Assembly (NCBI RefSeq): GCF_031010195.1
Contig: NZ_JAUAMC010000009.1
Coordinates: 62,001-126,000 of the forward strand
Origin: Halomonas sp. SpR8
GTDB taxonomy: Bacteria > Pseudomonadota > Gammaproteobacteria > Pseudomonadales > Halomonadaceae
Direction: 5' to 3'
DNA: 64,000 nt
Positions within the stretch are counted from its first letter, which is position 1. Each line of letters opens with the position of its first letter. A program made the position numbers and the translations under genes. The notes below the pieces were generated by a model, which ran no database searches, was not told the DNA's origin, and was given only the letters and a program-made list of their open reading frames with translations. Below, piece after piece: positions 16,251-24,498 of the stretch.

Positions 16251-17393
16251 ATGGGGCTAGCGCCAGGGCGCGCTTCAGGGCTGGGCGTTGCGGTCAATCA
16301 AACAGGGCCGATTCCGCTGGACGCTAAATTTACTTGCCAGCCCGGTGAGCTGCTGGCGTTGGTAGGGCCTTCCGGCAGCGGAAAAACTACGCTGCTGCGC
16401 ACCATCGCCGGGCTTTATCGCCCCCAAAGCGGGCAAGTAGTGTGTGCTGGTGACGTTTGGTTTGACGCTGAACGTAAGCACTCACTTTCGCCGCAGAATA
16501 GGCAAGTAGGCATAGTGTTTCAGGACTATGCGCTGTTTCCCCACCTAACCGCGTTAGAAAATATTCAGCTCCCTCTACGCCATTTACCGCAACCACAACG
16601 CCGTGACCAAGCGGAACATTGGCTTGCCAAGGTGCGGCTGCAAGGGCTGGGAAAGCGCTACCCGAACGCGCTATCCGGTGGCCAGCAGCAGCGGGTAGCG
16701 CTGGCACGGGCGTTGGCCCGTGACCCCAAAGTGCTGCTGCTCGATGAGCCGTTTTCTGCGGTGGACCAAGTGACTAGGCGGCGCTTGCAGCGCGAGCTGG
16801 CGCTACTGCGCCAACAAATTGAAATTCCTATTGTGCTGGTAACCCACGACTTGGAAGAGGCAACCGCGCTGGCGGATCAAATCTGTGTGTTGCATAACGG
16901 TGTAAGCCTTCAGCAAGCCGCTCCCGAAACGCTGTTTAGACGCCCCGCTTCGCCTCTGATTGCTCGCTTGTTAGATCGGCACAACCTGTTTGAAGGCGTC
17001 GTTGTTGACGTAAAGGGCCAACTGCGGCTGCAATGGGGGGAAACTCACTTGGAAGTTGCCGAGGGGCTCATCAACCTATCGCAAGGGGAAACGGTGGCCT
17101 GGTATCTGCCGCCGTCGGATATTGTGCTCCATCGCCGTGACCGCCCTTCATACGGCGAACGGGAGAATCCGCTGGCTGCCACGGTGGAAGAGTTAGTGGT
17201 GCTTGGGGGTATTACGTCAGTTTCACTGCGCGTCAATCATGGCGATATGTTACGTTTCGATATCGCCACTCATGCTGCCCGGCGCAATCAGTTAACCCGC
17301 GGTGCAGTGGTCAACGTGTCGTTACTGGCTAAAGGGATTCACCTTTTGCCAGGCCACCAAGTTCGCGCAGATGCGCATGATAAAAGGAAGTAA
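16251..17393 (+). CDS. modC: Molybdate ABC transporter ATP-binding protein ModC
   Basis: 380 residues from the ATG at 16251; a GTG at 16236 or a start inside modB is possible, since no ribosome site is decisive. Walker A GPSGSGKT (about 39-46), Q-loop VFQDYALFPH, signature LSGGQQQR, Walker B VLLLDEPFSAVD and H-loop VTHDLEEA are intact. The C-terminal third (about 255-365) has TOBE/Mop-like strands typical of ModC/CysA-type ATPases, for example NPLAATVEELVVLGGITSVSLRV. It energises molybdate import with ModB. The DUF192 gene follows after 2 bases. Confidence 0.9.
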   Translation: MGLAPGRASGLGVAVNQTGPIPLDAKFTCQPGELLALVGPSGSGKTTLLRTIAGLYRPQSGQVVCAGDVWFDAERKHSLSPQNRQVGIVFQDYALFPHLTALENIQLPLRHLPQPQRRDQAEHWLAKVRLQGLGKRYPNALSGGQQQRVALARALARDPKVLLLDEPFSAVDQVTRRRLQRELALLRQQIEIPIVLVTHDLEEATALADQICVLHNGVSLQQAAPETLFRRPASPLIARLLDRHNLFEGVVVDVKGQLRLQWGETHLEVAEGLINLSQGETVAWYLPPSDIVLHRRDRPSYGERENPLAATVEELVVLGGITSVSLRVNHGDMLRFDIATHAARRNQLTRGAVVNVSLLAKGIHLLPGHQVRADAHDKRK

Positions 17394-17395
17394 GC

Positions 17396-17929
17396 ATGGA
17401 TCCCACGCGTCGCACGCTGCTTAAAGCATCGTTACTGTTACCTCTGGCGGCGCTGCTGCCGATGTCGCTTCTCAGCTCGTTTGCGTGGGGGCAGGCGTCA
17501 ACGAAAGAGATGCAGACGCTGGCGCTGGCTATTCATAGTGAGGGTGGCCCACATCGATTAGAGGTTGAAGTTGCAGAAACGACTGCCCAGCGCCAGCGTG
17601 GCTTGATGGAGCGTGAGAGCTTGCCAGAAGAGCGGGGCATGCTGTTTCGCTTTGAAAGAGAGCAGTCGGCCAATAATGCTTTTTGGATGTATCGCACGTT
17701 GATTCCCCTCGATATTGCCTTTATCGATGGCGACGGGCGAATCGTGGCGATTAATACCATGCCGCCCTGCGAGTCTTCGTCGCCGAGTGACTGTCCCTCT
17801 TACCCGGCCGGAGCGGCGTACCATTCAGCATTAGAAGCCAACGGCGGCTACTTTGCCGAACGTGGCATTAAAGTGGGCGACTGCGTTTCGATCCCCGATG
17901 AAGCCGGTTTCTGCCAACCTAGGAATTAA
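17396..17929 (+). CDS. Exported DUF192 family protein
   Basis: 177 residues. The N-terminus has a twin-arginine motif TRRTLLKAS (4-12) and a hydrophobic core ending near AWGQA, so Tat export is likely. The DUF192 domain covers about 47-170: LEVEVAETTAQRQRGLMERESLPEERGMLFRF, ANNAFWMYRTLIPLDIAFID and the C-terminal Gly-rich NGGYFAERGIKVGDCV. Function of DUF192 is unsettled. It is translated 2 bases after modC with AAGGAAG before ATG. A four-cysteine insert (PCESSSPSDCP) lies between two conserved strands. Its 3' third is repeated in diverged form at 18760-18876. Confidence 0.88.
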   Translation: MDPTRRTLLKASLLLPLAALLPMSLLSSFAWGQASTKEMQTLALAIHSEGGPHRLEVEVAETTAQRQRGLMERESLPEERGMLFRFEREQSANNAFWMYRTLIPLDIAFIDGDGRIVAINTMPPCESSSPSDCPSYPAGAAYHSALEANGGYFAERGIKVGDCVSIPDEAGFCQPRN

Positions 17930-17948
17930 GCGGGGTTGATGCAGACGG

Positions 17949-18683
17949 TCATTGCAAACGCTGCGCGATCTCTCGCCACAGCGCGGCGTAGGCGCGGCCG
18001 CCACGGCTGCTGCGGGCGAAATGCCCGACCGGGGCGCGCTCGATACCCATGCGCTCGACCTCACTAGCGTTGGGCACAGTCGTCGAAAGGCGCCTCGGCC
18101 AGCGTTCACTGAGGCTCTCCATTACCTCTCGGTGCAGGGTCTTGCGGCGGTCGGCGAGGGTCACGAACGGCCAGATCGGGCAGGCGTGGTCGACCGCGTC
18201 GAGATGACTATCCAGTTGCTCGAGGGTGCGCAACGATAGGGTAGTCGGAACCACCGGCACCAGCAGGGCATTGACGCTGGAGAATATCTGCTCGGCGAGC
18301 GCTGACAGACTTGGCGGACAGTCGAGTATCACCAGGTCGTAGCTGTCCATCACCGGCTTGAGAATCTTGCGCAGTCGACAGGGCTTGCGGGTTTCCAGCG
18401 ACGCTTCCAGATCGCGCGAGCCCAGCGCCGCAGGCAGCAGGTCGAGCCCCTCAATATCAGTCTCACGGATCGCCCGATCGAGATCGGCCTTGCCCCTGAC
18501 CAGTTTGTCGACGCCACCGCGCACTTTGGGTTTGCTGCGCAGATAGAAGGTGGTGGCGGCCTGGGGGTCGAGATCCCACAGCAGCACTCGCCTGCCGTCG
18601 CGTGCCGCCTCGGCGGCGAGATTGACGGCGGAGGCGGTCTTGCCCACGCCGCCCTTGATACTGTAAAGCGCCAGCATCTGCAT
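17949..18683 (-). CDS. Orphan ParA/Soj-family ATPase
   Basis: 244 residues. The deviant Walker A KGGVGKT (10-16), LLWDLDPQAATT (35-45) with the A' aspartate, and the switch strand DLVILDCPPSL place it in the ParA/MinD group. GGGAG lies 6 bases before the ATG. No parB gene or obvious parS-like repeat is next to it, so a chromosome or plasmid partition role is not supported; such orphans often position other cell components. Sampled rows of its sequence are about 67-73% GC, richer than most of the window, and it is bounded on one side by the intact DUF192 gene and on the other by a diverged DUF192 fragment. This suggests it arrived as one imported segment. Confidence 0.85.
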   Translation of the reverse strand: MQMLALYSIKGGVGKTASAVNLAAEAARDGRRVLLWDLDPQAATTFYLRSKPKVRGGVDKLVRGKADLDRAIRETDIEGLDLLPAALGSRDLEASLETRKPCRLRKILKPVMDSYDLVILDCPPSLSALAEQIFSSVNALLVPVVPTTLSLRTLEQLDSHLDAVDHACPIWPFVTLADRRKTLHREVMESLSERWPRRLSTTVPNASEVERMGIERAPVGHFARSSRGGRAYAALWREIAQRLQ

Positions 18684-18759
18684 GGAAAACTCCCGGCTCG
18701 GTGAAGGCCTAGTCTAACCGATGGTCCCTCGAGGAGATGTGACGTTTCGATGACAGGCC

Positions 18760-18876
18760 TGCGAGTCCTCGTTACCGAGTGACTGTCCCTCTTATCCGAC
18801 GGGTACAGCTTATCATTCAGCGCTAGAGGTCCGCGGCGGCTACTTGGCTGAGTGCGGCATCAAAGTGGTTAACTGC
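18760..18876 (+). pseudogene. Diverged 3' fragment of a DUF192 gene
   Basis: 39 consecutive codons align without gaps to 17768-17884 of the intact DUF192 gene: 91 of 117 bases identical by hand count, 30 of 39 residues identical, and 16 of the 26 differences at third codon positions. It therefore derives from a homologue that diverged as a working gene. There is no start codon (TGA lies in frame at 18751) and the rest of the domain is missing. The frame runs on past 18876 into the end of the convergent EamA gene. It marks the right edge of the parA-bearing segment. Confidence 0.85.
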
Positions 18877-18883
18877 GCGCAGA

Positions 18884-19744
18884 TTAAGCAGGCTTTGGGC
18901 GGCGGCGGAACTTGAGCACGATGAGAGCGATCCCCGCGACCACTAAGCCGCCACCCACTAGCTTGTGCATGCCAAGACTGTCGCCCATTAGCAGTGCGCC
19001 GAGGCCGACTGCCAATACGGGCACAAGTAGCGTCATGGGGACCACGCGATTAACCGGGTGGCGGCGCAATAGCGCGTACCAAATCCCGTAGGCGACAATC
19101 GACGACATGACTGCGGTGTAAATCATCGCTCCCCAGCCTAGCCAACCTGCCTGCTGCATCGCCTGCCACTGGCCGCTCTCAAACAGCCATGAACCCAGTG
19201 CTACCTGGGGCACCGCAAACAGTGCCATCCAGCCTGCCAGTGCCATTGGCGCAATCGGCGGGCCGCGCTTGATCAATAGTTGCGATATTGCCCAGCCCAT
19301 GGCACTACACAAAAGAATCATCAGCGGCAGTGGTGAAGGTAACGTTGGCCCACCCGCCAGCACGACGACCCCGGCAAAAGAGAGCAGCAGCCCGACGATA
19401 CGTTTGGGACCTAGTTTCTCTTTCAGAAAGATCACCGCTAACAGCGTCGCGAAAGGCGTGCCCATCTGCACTAAAAGCGCGCCAGTACCCGCCTCTGCAT
19501 GCTCTAAACCAATAAACAGCAGAGCGAAATGCAGGCTGCCGAAAGTGATGGATAACAGCAGCAAAAACGGCAGTTGTGCCCTCGCCACCGGGTAGAAGGG
19601 CACCAATAGCACTGCCACTAGCATAAAACGCAGCGTGGTCATCAATAGCGGTGGCAGCTCCGCCACGCCGACCTTGATGACAATGATATTCAGCGCCCAA
19701 ATGGCGATCACAAACAGGCCGAGCAGGAAATCGCGTAGTGGCAC
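18884..19744 (-). CDS. EamA/DMT-family exporter
   Basis: 286 residues in about ten transmembrane helices arranged as two EamA repeats (about 5-135 and 147-280). Typical motifs: FVIAIWALNIIVIKVGV, LPPLLMTTLRFMLVAVLLV at the start of repeat 1 and AYGIWYALLRRHPVNRVVPMTLLVPVLA near the end of repeat 2. These drug/metabolite carriers export amino acids or other metabolites. The start is a GTG with GGA 7 bases upstream. It runs convergently against the DUF192 remnant; its substrate is unknown. Confidence 0.88.
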   Translation of the reverse strand: MPLRDFLLGLFVIAIWALNIIVIKVGVAELPPLLMTTLRFMLVAVLLVPFYPVARAQLPFLLLLSITFGSLHFALLFIGLEHAEAGTGALLVQMGTPFATLLAVIFLKEKLGPKRIVGLLLSFAGVVVLAGGPTLPSPLPLMILLCSAMGWAISQLLIKRGPPIAPMALAGWMALFAVPQVALGSWLFESGQWQAMQQAGWLGWGAMIYTAVMSSIVAYGIWYALLRRHPVNRVVPMTLLVPVLAVGLGALLMGDSLGMHKLVGGGLVVAGIALIVLKFRRRPKPA

Positions 19745-20069
19745 GTTGATGTCCGTAGGTAGAGGGAAACGATAGCCATTGTACCAGTTTGGCTGACGGC
19801 AAAAATAATAGTGGAATGAGTTGCTGTTAAGCGTTGCTACTTTTTAATACCAAAGTATTATTTTTTCTTTAATAGTCAATATATTGTTTATAATCAATAG
19901 ATTGTGAGTTTATTTATGTGAGTGTTAGGTCCTGTTTGACATCTTAAAAATGGTAAAAAAGGCTACTGACTTGCACATTGAGTCGAGATGTTCTAAAAAA
20001 ATGTAACCGATTACATTTTTGCATCGGCGCTTTCACAACTTATAACAATCCAACAACAACGAGGTGGAT
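19745..20069. other. Promoter region of the periplasmic sugar-oxidation operon
   Basis: 325 bases without a gene, AT-rich in its middle part. It separates the leftward EamA gene from the rightward TIM-barrel gene. The supported element is a LacI-type operator at 20001-20016, about 55 bases before the start at 20070. I do not see a clear promoter consensus. Confidence 0.5.
20001..20016. promoter_or_regulatory. LacI-type operator before the sugar-oxidation operon
   Basis: ATGTAACCGATTACAT, near-palindromic with one central mismatch to ATGTAACCGGTTACAT at 30239-30254, beside the LacI-family gene in this window. This is strong evidence that the LacI protein at 30428 controls the operon starting at 20070. 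Confidence 0.75.
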
Positions 20070-20954
20070 ATGGATACCCCGCGACGCTTAAAACGCATGA
20101 GTTCACATGCTCTATTGGCTGCCAGTGCTATGACGCTGTCAGCGCTAAGTACACCTGTTTTTGCCCAAGCGCAAGACAACTCAGTAGAGCTACCCATCGC
20201 CGTTCAAATGTACACGCTGCGCGATTTTGGCAGCTTGGAGGAGCAGCTAGCCGCCGTGAATAGGGCGGGCATTTCGGCGATTGAAACGGTTGGCACCCAG
20301 CAAGTGACGGCTGAGGAGCTCAATGCATTGTTAGAAGAGCACTCGCTTGAAGTGATCTCAAGCCATGTGCAACTGGATGATCTGCGCAATCGCTTAGACG
20401 AAACGGTGGCCTTTAATCAGGCGGTAGGTAACGACACCTTAACGGTGCCTTATCTGGCCGAGGATGCACGCCCCGACGATGCAGAAGGCTGGCAGGCACT
20501 GGGTGAAGAGCTCGGTGATATTGCCGCTGAACTAGACGCCGAAGGGTTGCGCTTGGCGTATCACAACCATGATTTTGAAATGGAAGTGTACGGGGATAAA
20601 ACCGCCTTGGAGCATCTGTTTGATGCGGCTGGATCTGATCTATTGGCGGAATTAGATATCGCCTGGGTCGCGCGGGGTGGGTTTGACCCGGTCGAGTATG
20701 TAACGCGCTTTGATGGGCAGCTGTTTGCCGTACACGCTAAAGATAACGCGCCAGAAGGCACTGCTGAAGATGAGGGTGGGTTCGCCACGCTCGGCGCAGG
20801 CGTGCTGGATTGGGACGCGATACTGCCTGCTGTCGAAGCCACTGATGTTGAATGGTATATCATCGAACACGACATGCCGCTAGACGCTGAAGCGGTGATT
20901 ACAGAAGGAAATAGCTTCCTAGTGGAGAAATTGGCAGCGCTTCGAGAAGAGTAA
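20070..20954 (+). CDS. Exported sugar phosphate isomerase/epimerase-like TIM-barrel protein
   Basis: 294 residues from ATG 20070, with GAGGTG just upstream; a GTG two codons earlier is the alternative start. An N-terminal signal peptide (basic PRRLKR, hydrophobic core about 15-28, cleavage near VFAQA) precedes an AP-endonuclease-2/xylose-isomerase-like barrel: PIAVQMYTLRDFGSLEEQL, LRLAYHNHDFEME (metal-ligand His-Asn-His), LAELDIAWVARGG and LFAVHAKDNA. Relatives in 3-keto-sugar pathways act on 3-keto-glycosides or glucal derivatives in the periplasm. First gene of the rightward operon controlled by the LacI site. Confidence 0.82.
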   Translation: MDTPRRLKRMSSHALLAASAMTLSALSTPVFAQAQDNSVELPIAVQMYTLRDFGSLEEQLAAVNRAGISAIETVGTQQVTAEELNALLEEHSLEVISSHVQLDDLRNRLDETVAFNQAVGNDTLTVPYLAEDARPDDAEGWQALGEELGDIAAELDAEGLRLAYHNHDFEMEVYGDKTALEHLFDAAGSDLLAELDIAWVARGGFDPVEYVTRFDGQLFAVHAKDNAPEGTAEDEGGFATLGAGVLDWDAILPAVEATDVEWYIIEHDMPLDAEAVITEGNSFLVEKLAALREE

Positions 20955-21000
20955 TGCACGCAAGGCCATCTCATTTAGATGACAAACGCGAGGATGCTTT

Positions 21001-21900
21001 ATGAAGCGCTACCTTATTGATCGGCGCAGCCTGCTGCGCCACTCCGTTACAGGTGCTATCGGTCTGGCTGCACTACCGCATCTTGGGTCTAAAGCCCTAG
21101 CTGACGACACGCCTGAACCGCGGGCTTTAAAGGGCAATATCCACCATTCTGTCGCCCGCTGGACATTCGACTTTCTGTCCTTGGAAGCGCTGTGCCAACT
21201 TTCAAATGAGTTAGGCATTAAGGCGATTGATCTGGTCGGCCCGCAGGAGTGGCCTGTACTTCAGCGCTATGGGCTCGACTCCTCCATGTGTAATGGCGCC
21301 GAGCTGAGTCTTGAGGATGGTTGGGGAGATGCTCGCTTTCATGCAGAGCTGATTGAGCGCTATCGCAACCATATCGATCTGGTCAGCCAAGCGGGTTACA
21401 CCAACTTAATCTGCTTTAGCGGTAATGCCCGGGGCATGAGCCCCGAGCAAGGTCTAGACAATGCTGAAGAGGGTTTAAAGCAGGTGATCGCCCATGCGGA
21501 GTCAAAGGGCGTGGTGCTGCAAATGGAGCTGTTCAACAGCAAAATCGACCACCCCGATTACCTTTGCGATAACTCTGCCTGGGGCATTGAGCTTTGCCGC
21601 CGCCTCGATTCACCCAACTTCAAACTGCTATACGACATCTACCACATGCAGATTAGTGAAGGGGATGTCATTCGCACTATTCGCGAAAACCATCCGTTTT
21701 TCGGCCATTACCATACGGCCGGTGTGCCGGGGCGGCATGAAATAGACGCCACCCAAGAGCTCAACTATCCCGCGATTTGTCGCGCTATTCGAGATACCGG
21801 CTTTAAGGGCTATCTCGCCCAAGAATTTCTCCCTGACCGGACTAGTCAACAGGCAAAAATAGAGTCACTGCGGGCGGCTATTCAGCTCTGCGATGTGTGA
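21001..21900 (+). CDS. Tat-exported hydroxypyruvate-isomerase-like TIM-barrel protein
   Basis: 299 residues. A twin-arginine leader DRRSLLRHS (7-15), hydrophobic stretch and KALAD cleavage region precede an isomerase/epimerase barrel resembling the hydroxypyruvate isomerase (Hyi) group: TNLICFSGNARGMSPEQG, VVLQMELFNSKIDHPDYLCD (acid and His metal ligands), KLLYDIYHMQISEGDVI and FGHYHTAGVPGRHEI. The Tat leader suggests folding with a metal before export. It lies between another exported barrel and the GMC oxidoreductase, so it probably processes the oxidised sugar in the periplasm. True hydroxypyruvate isomerase is cytosolic, so that function is unlikely. Confidence 0.82.
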   Translation: MKRYLIDRRSLLRHSVTGAIGLAALPHLGSKALADDTPEPRALKGNIHHSVARWTFDFLSLEALCQLSNELGIKAIDLVGPQEWPVLQRYGLDSSMCNGAELSLEDGWGDARFHAELIERYRNHIDLVSQAGYTNLICFSGNARGMSPEQGLDNAEEGLKQVIAHAESKGVVLQMELFNSKIDHPDYLCDNSAWGIELCRRLDSPNFKLLYDIYHMQISEGDVIRTIRENHPFFGHYHTAGVPGRHEIDATQELNYPAICRAIRDTGFKGYLAQEFLPDRTSQQAKIESLRAAIQLCDV

Positions 21901-21936
21901 TTCGATTTCAATAACAACACAGTAAGGAAGATGACC

Positions 21937-23625
21937 ATGCCAGATAATCACTACGATGCCATCGTGGTTGGTTCAGGTATTAGCGGCGGTTGGGCTGCTA
22001 AAGAACTCACCGAGAAAGGCTTAAAAGTATTACTGCTTGAGCGTGGGCGCAATATTGAGCACGTGAAGGATTACCACAATGCCAATAAAGAGGCGTGGGA
22101 TTATCCTCACCGCAATGAGCCAACCCAGGAAATGATCGCCAAGCACCCGGTGCTCAGGCGCGACTATCCCCTCAATGAAGCCACCATGGGCATGTGGGCG
22201 GACGAACAGGCCAATCCCTATGTAGAAGAGAAGCGCTTTGACTGGTTTCGCGGTTACCACGTAGGCGGGCGCTCACTGCTGTGGGGGCGGCAAAGCTACC
22301 GGTTAAGCCCAATGGATTTTGAGGCCAATCAGCGTGAAGGCATTGCCATTGATTGGCCGATTCGCTACGAAGATATTGCTCCGTGGTACGACTATGTGGA
22401 GCGCTTTGCCGGTATTGCGGGGACCCAGGAAGGGCTGGATATTCTTCCCGATGGCGAGTTCCTACCGCCGATACCGCTTAACTGTGTGGAAAAAGATGCC
22501 GCCAAGCGTATTAAAGAGGCCTTTGGAGGAGAGCGTCATCTTATCCACAGCCGGGTGGCCAATATTACTCAGCCAAAACCGGAGCAGAATCGCGTCAACT
22601 GCCAATACCGCAATAAGTGTTGGCTGGGTTGCCCCTATGGCGCCTATTTCAGCACCCAGTCCGCCACGCTGCCTGCGGCGGTAGCCACCGGCAATCTAAC
22701 CCTGCGGCCTTTCTCGATTGTCAGCCAGGTGCTATACGACAAAGACCGCCAACGGGCACGGGGCGTTGAGGTGATTGATGCCGAAACTCATGAAGTCCAC
22801 GAGTACACGGCTGACGTCGTATTTCTTAACGCCTCGACCTTCAATACCACCTGGATTCTGATGAACTCCGCCACCGATGTCTGGGAAGGCGGCTTGGGCA
22901 GTAGTAGCGGAGAACTGGGCCACAACGTCATGGATCACCACTTTCGCTGCGGAGCCAGCGGCGAAGTGGAAGGCTATCTGGATAAATACTATTTTGGACG
23001 TCGCCCCGCAGGCTTTTACATCCCGCGTTTTCGCAATGTAGGCGATGAGCAGCGGAGCTACGTGCGGGGGTTTGGTTATCAAGGCGCGGCGAGCCGCCAG
23101 GGCTGGGATCGCGAGATTGCCGAGCTCAATATCGGCGCGGATTTAAAGCAAGCACTCACCCAGCCAGGGGGTTGGACGATCGGCATGACGGGCTTCGGCG
23201 AAATGCTGCCCGACCACGATAACCGTATCTCTCTGGATTACAGCGTTCGCGATAAGTGGGGGCTACCGGTGCTGTCGATTGATGTTGAGCTCAAGCAAAA
23301 CGAGCGCGATATGCGTCGAGACATGGTTCAGGATGCGGTTGATCTGCTTGAAGCCGCTGGCGTGAAAAACGTCAAAGGCGAAGTAGGCGATTACGCGCCG
23401 GGCATGGGCATCCATGAAATGGGCACTGCACGGATGGGCCGCGACCCGAAAACGTCCGTGCTCAATAGCCACAACCAGGTGTGGGATGCCCCCAATGTTT
23501 TCGTGACGGATGGTGCCTGCATGACGTCATCCTCTTGCGTGAATCCATCTTTGACCTACATGGCACTTACCGCTCGGGCGGTGGATTATGCCGTGGAAGA
23601 GCTTAAGCGGGGGAACCTGTCATGA
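21937..23625 (+). CDS. GMC-family oxidoreductase, probable glycoside 3-dehydrogenase catalytic subunit
   Basis: 562 residues from the ATG at 21937, which has AAGGA at a good distance; ATG 21931 is too close to it. FAD-binding VVGSGISGGWAAKEL near the N-terminus, a second dinucleotide-fold region, a cysteine cluster NCQYRNKCWLGCPYG in the middle, and the GMC C-terminal active-site region (HEMGTARMG near residue 493; NPSLTYMAL near 536). Related two-subunit enzymes oxidise the C3 hydroxyl of sugars and pass electrons to cytochromes. It has no signal peptide of its own; the next gene has a Tat leader and overlaps it (ATGA), so joint export is likely. Confidence 0.88.
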   Translation: MPDNHYDAIVVGSGISGGWAAKELTEKGLKVLLLERGRNIEHVKDYHNANKEAWDYPHRNEPTQEMIAKHPVLRRDYPLNEATMGMWADEQANPYVEEKRFDWFRGYHVGGRSLLWGRQSYRLSPMDFEANQREGIAIDWPIRYEDIAPWYDYVERFAGIAGTQEGLDILPDGEFLPPIPLNCVEKDAAKRIKEAFGGERHLIHSRVANITQPKPEQNRVNCQYRNKCWLGCPYGAYFSTQSATLPAAVATGNLTLRPFSIVSQVLYDKDRQRARGVEVIDAETHEVHEYTADVVFLNASTFNTTWILMNSATDVWEGGLGSSSGELGHNVMDHHFRCGASGEVEGYLDKYYFGRRPAGFYIPRFRNVGDEQRSYVRGFGYQGAASRQGWDREIAELNIGADLKQALTQPGGWTIGMTGFGEMLPDHDNRISLDYSVRDKWGLPVLSIDVELKQNERDMRRDMVQDAVDLLEAAGVKNVKGEVGDYAPGMGIHEMGTARMGRDPKTSVLNSHNQVWDAPNVFVTDGACMTSSSCVNPSLTYMALTARAVDYAVEELKRGNLS

Positions 23626-24278
23626 ATCGTCGTGAGTTACTCAAAATGATCGCGCTGACTACCGGGACGGCGATGATCGGCGGTAAATCGCTGTTTGCTT
23701 TTAGTGATACTAGACAATCAGACCATCCACTGAGCAACCAAGATGTGCAGCGACTGGACGAACTGGCCGAAACTATTCTGCCTAGAACTGATACCCCTGG
23801 CGCTAAGGATGCAGGCGTTGGGGAGTTCATAGCGACGTTCGTCAGTGACTGCTATGCACCCTCGGAAAGAGAAGTGTTCTATTTTGGTTTAGCGCAGCTT
23901 GAGGCGCGCAGCCGAGCAGCTTATGAGCGCGACTTTATGGCGTTAAGTAATCAACAGCGTTTAGAACTGGTAACCGAATTGGACCGTGAAGCGATGGCGC
24001 ACGCCGAGCAACAGGCCCGCAAACAGCCAACCTCCGCCGAAGCACTGGCGGCGGAAACCCAGACCGCTCAAAACCAAACGGCTGAGGCCCAAGCATCCCC
24101 GGAGCAAGCAGATCGCGAGGAAACACTGCCGCACTACTTCACCATGATGAAGCAGCTAACGCTGTTCGGCTTCTTCACTTCTGAAGTCGGCGCGACGGAA
24201 GTCTTGCGCTACGAAGCGGTGCCAGGCCGCTACGATGGCTGTGCGCCTTACAACGGCGAGCCTGCCTGGGCAACCTAG
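23622..24278 (+). CDS. Gluconate 2-dehydrogenase subunit 3-family protein (GMC partner)
   Basis: 218 residues. Tat-type leader NRRELLKMIALTTGTAMIGG (2-21) followed by the subunit 3 domain: LSNQDVQRLDELAETILPRTDTPGAKDAGVGEFI (about 37-70) and LTLFGFFTSEVGATEVLRYEAVPGRYDGC (about 179-207). Between these, residues about 127-167 form a Gln/Ala/Glu-rich low-complexity insert not usual for the family. It overlaps the GMC gene stop by four bases, so the two are made together and the small subunit probably carries the catalytic one through the Tat pore. Confidence 0.88.
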   Translation: MNRRELLKMIALTTGTAMIGGKSLFAFSDTRQSDHPLSNQDVQRLDELAETILPRTDTPGAKDAGVGEFIATFVSDCYAPSEREVFYFGLAQLEARSRAAYERDFMALSNQQRLELVTELDREAMAHAEQQARKQPTSAEALAAETQTAQNQTAEAQASPEQADREETLPHYFTMMKQLTLFGFFTSEVGATEVLRYEAVPGRYDGCAPYNGEPAWAT

Positions 24279-24498
24279 TCATTATGAAAACAGTGGTGCC
24301 AAATGATTTATCGCCTATTGTTGGCGGTCGACGTTGGCACCGCGTTTAGGCTGCAGCTATCCCTTCGATACCTCCATCGACTTAGCTTATAGACGAAAAC
24401 TGTAAAGCTGGGTGCGTTGTTGCGACTACTCGAAGGGATAACCCTGGCTAATTGAATAAATATAATTGTAGTAACAACAATAAAAGGAGTAAGGCGTA
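24279..24498. other. Intergenic region with nested inverted repeats before the porin gene
   Basis: It contains two perfect inverted repeats: GGTGCCAA (24295-24302) with TTGGCACC (24334-24341), and TATCCCTTCGA (24358-24368) with TCGAAGGGATA (24430-24440). A perfect TATAAT at 24461-24466 could be the -10 of a porin promoter, though no good -35 is visible. No reading frame is convincing. Confidence 0.5.
24461..24466 (+). promoter_or_regulatory. Possible -10 box of the porin gene
   Basis: Consensus TATAAT 33 bases before the porin start. The region 17 bases upstream does not resemble TTGACA, so the assignment is tentative; the porin may also be read from the upstream operon. Confidence 0.3.

Noticed and set aside
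17949..18683. ParA gene as part of a plasmid or chromosome partition system
   Set aside because: No parB, no parS-like repeats and no replication genes are nearby.
19305..19802. Long open frame overlapping the EamA gene in another frame
   Set aside because: It is the shadow of the EamA coding sequence, with no recognisable domain and a composition driven by the real gene.
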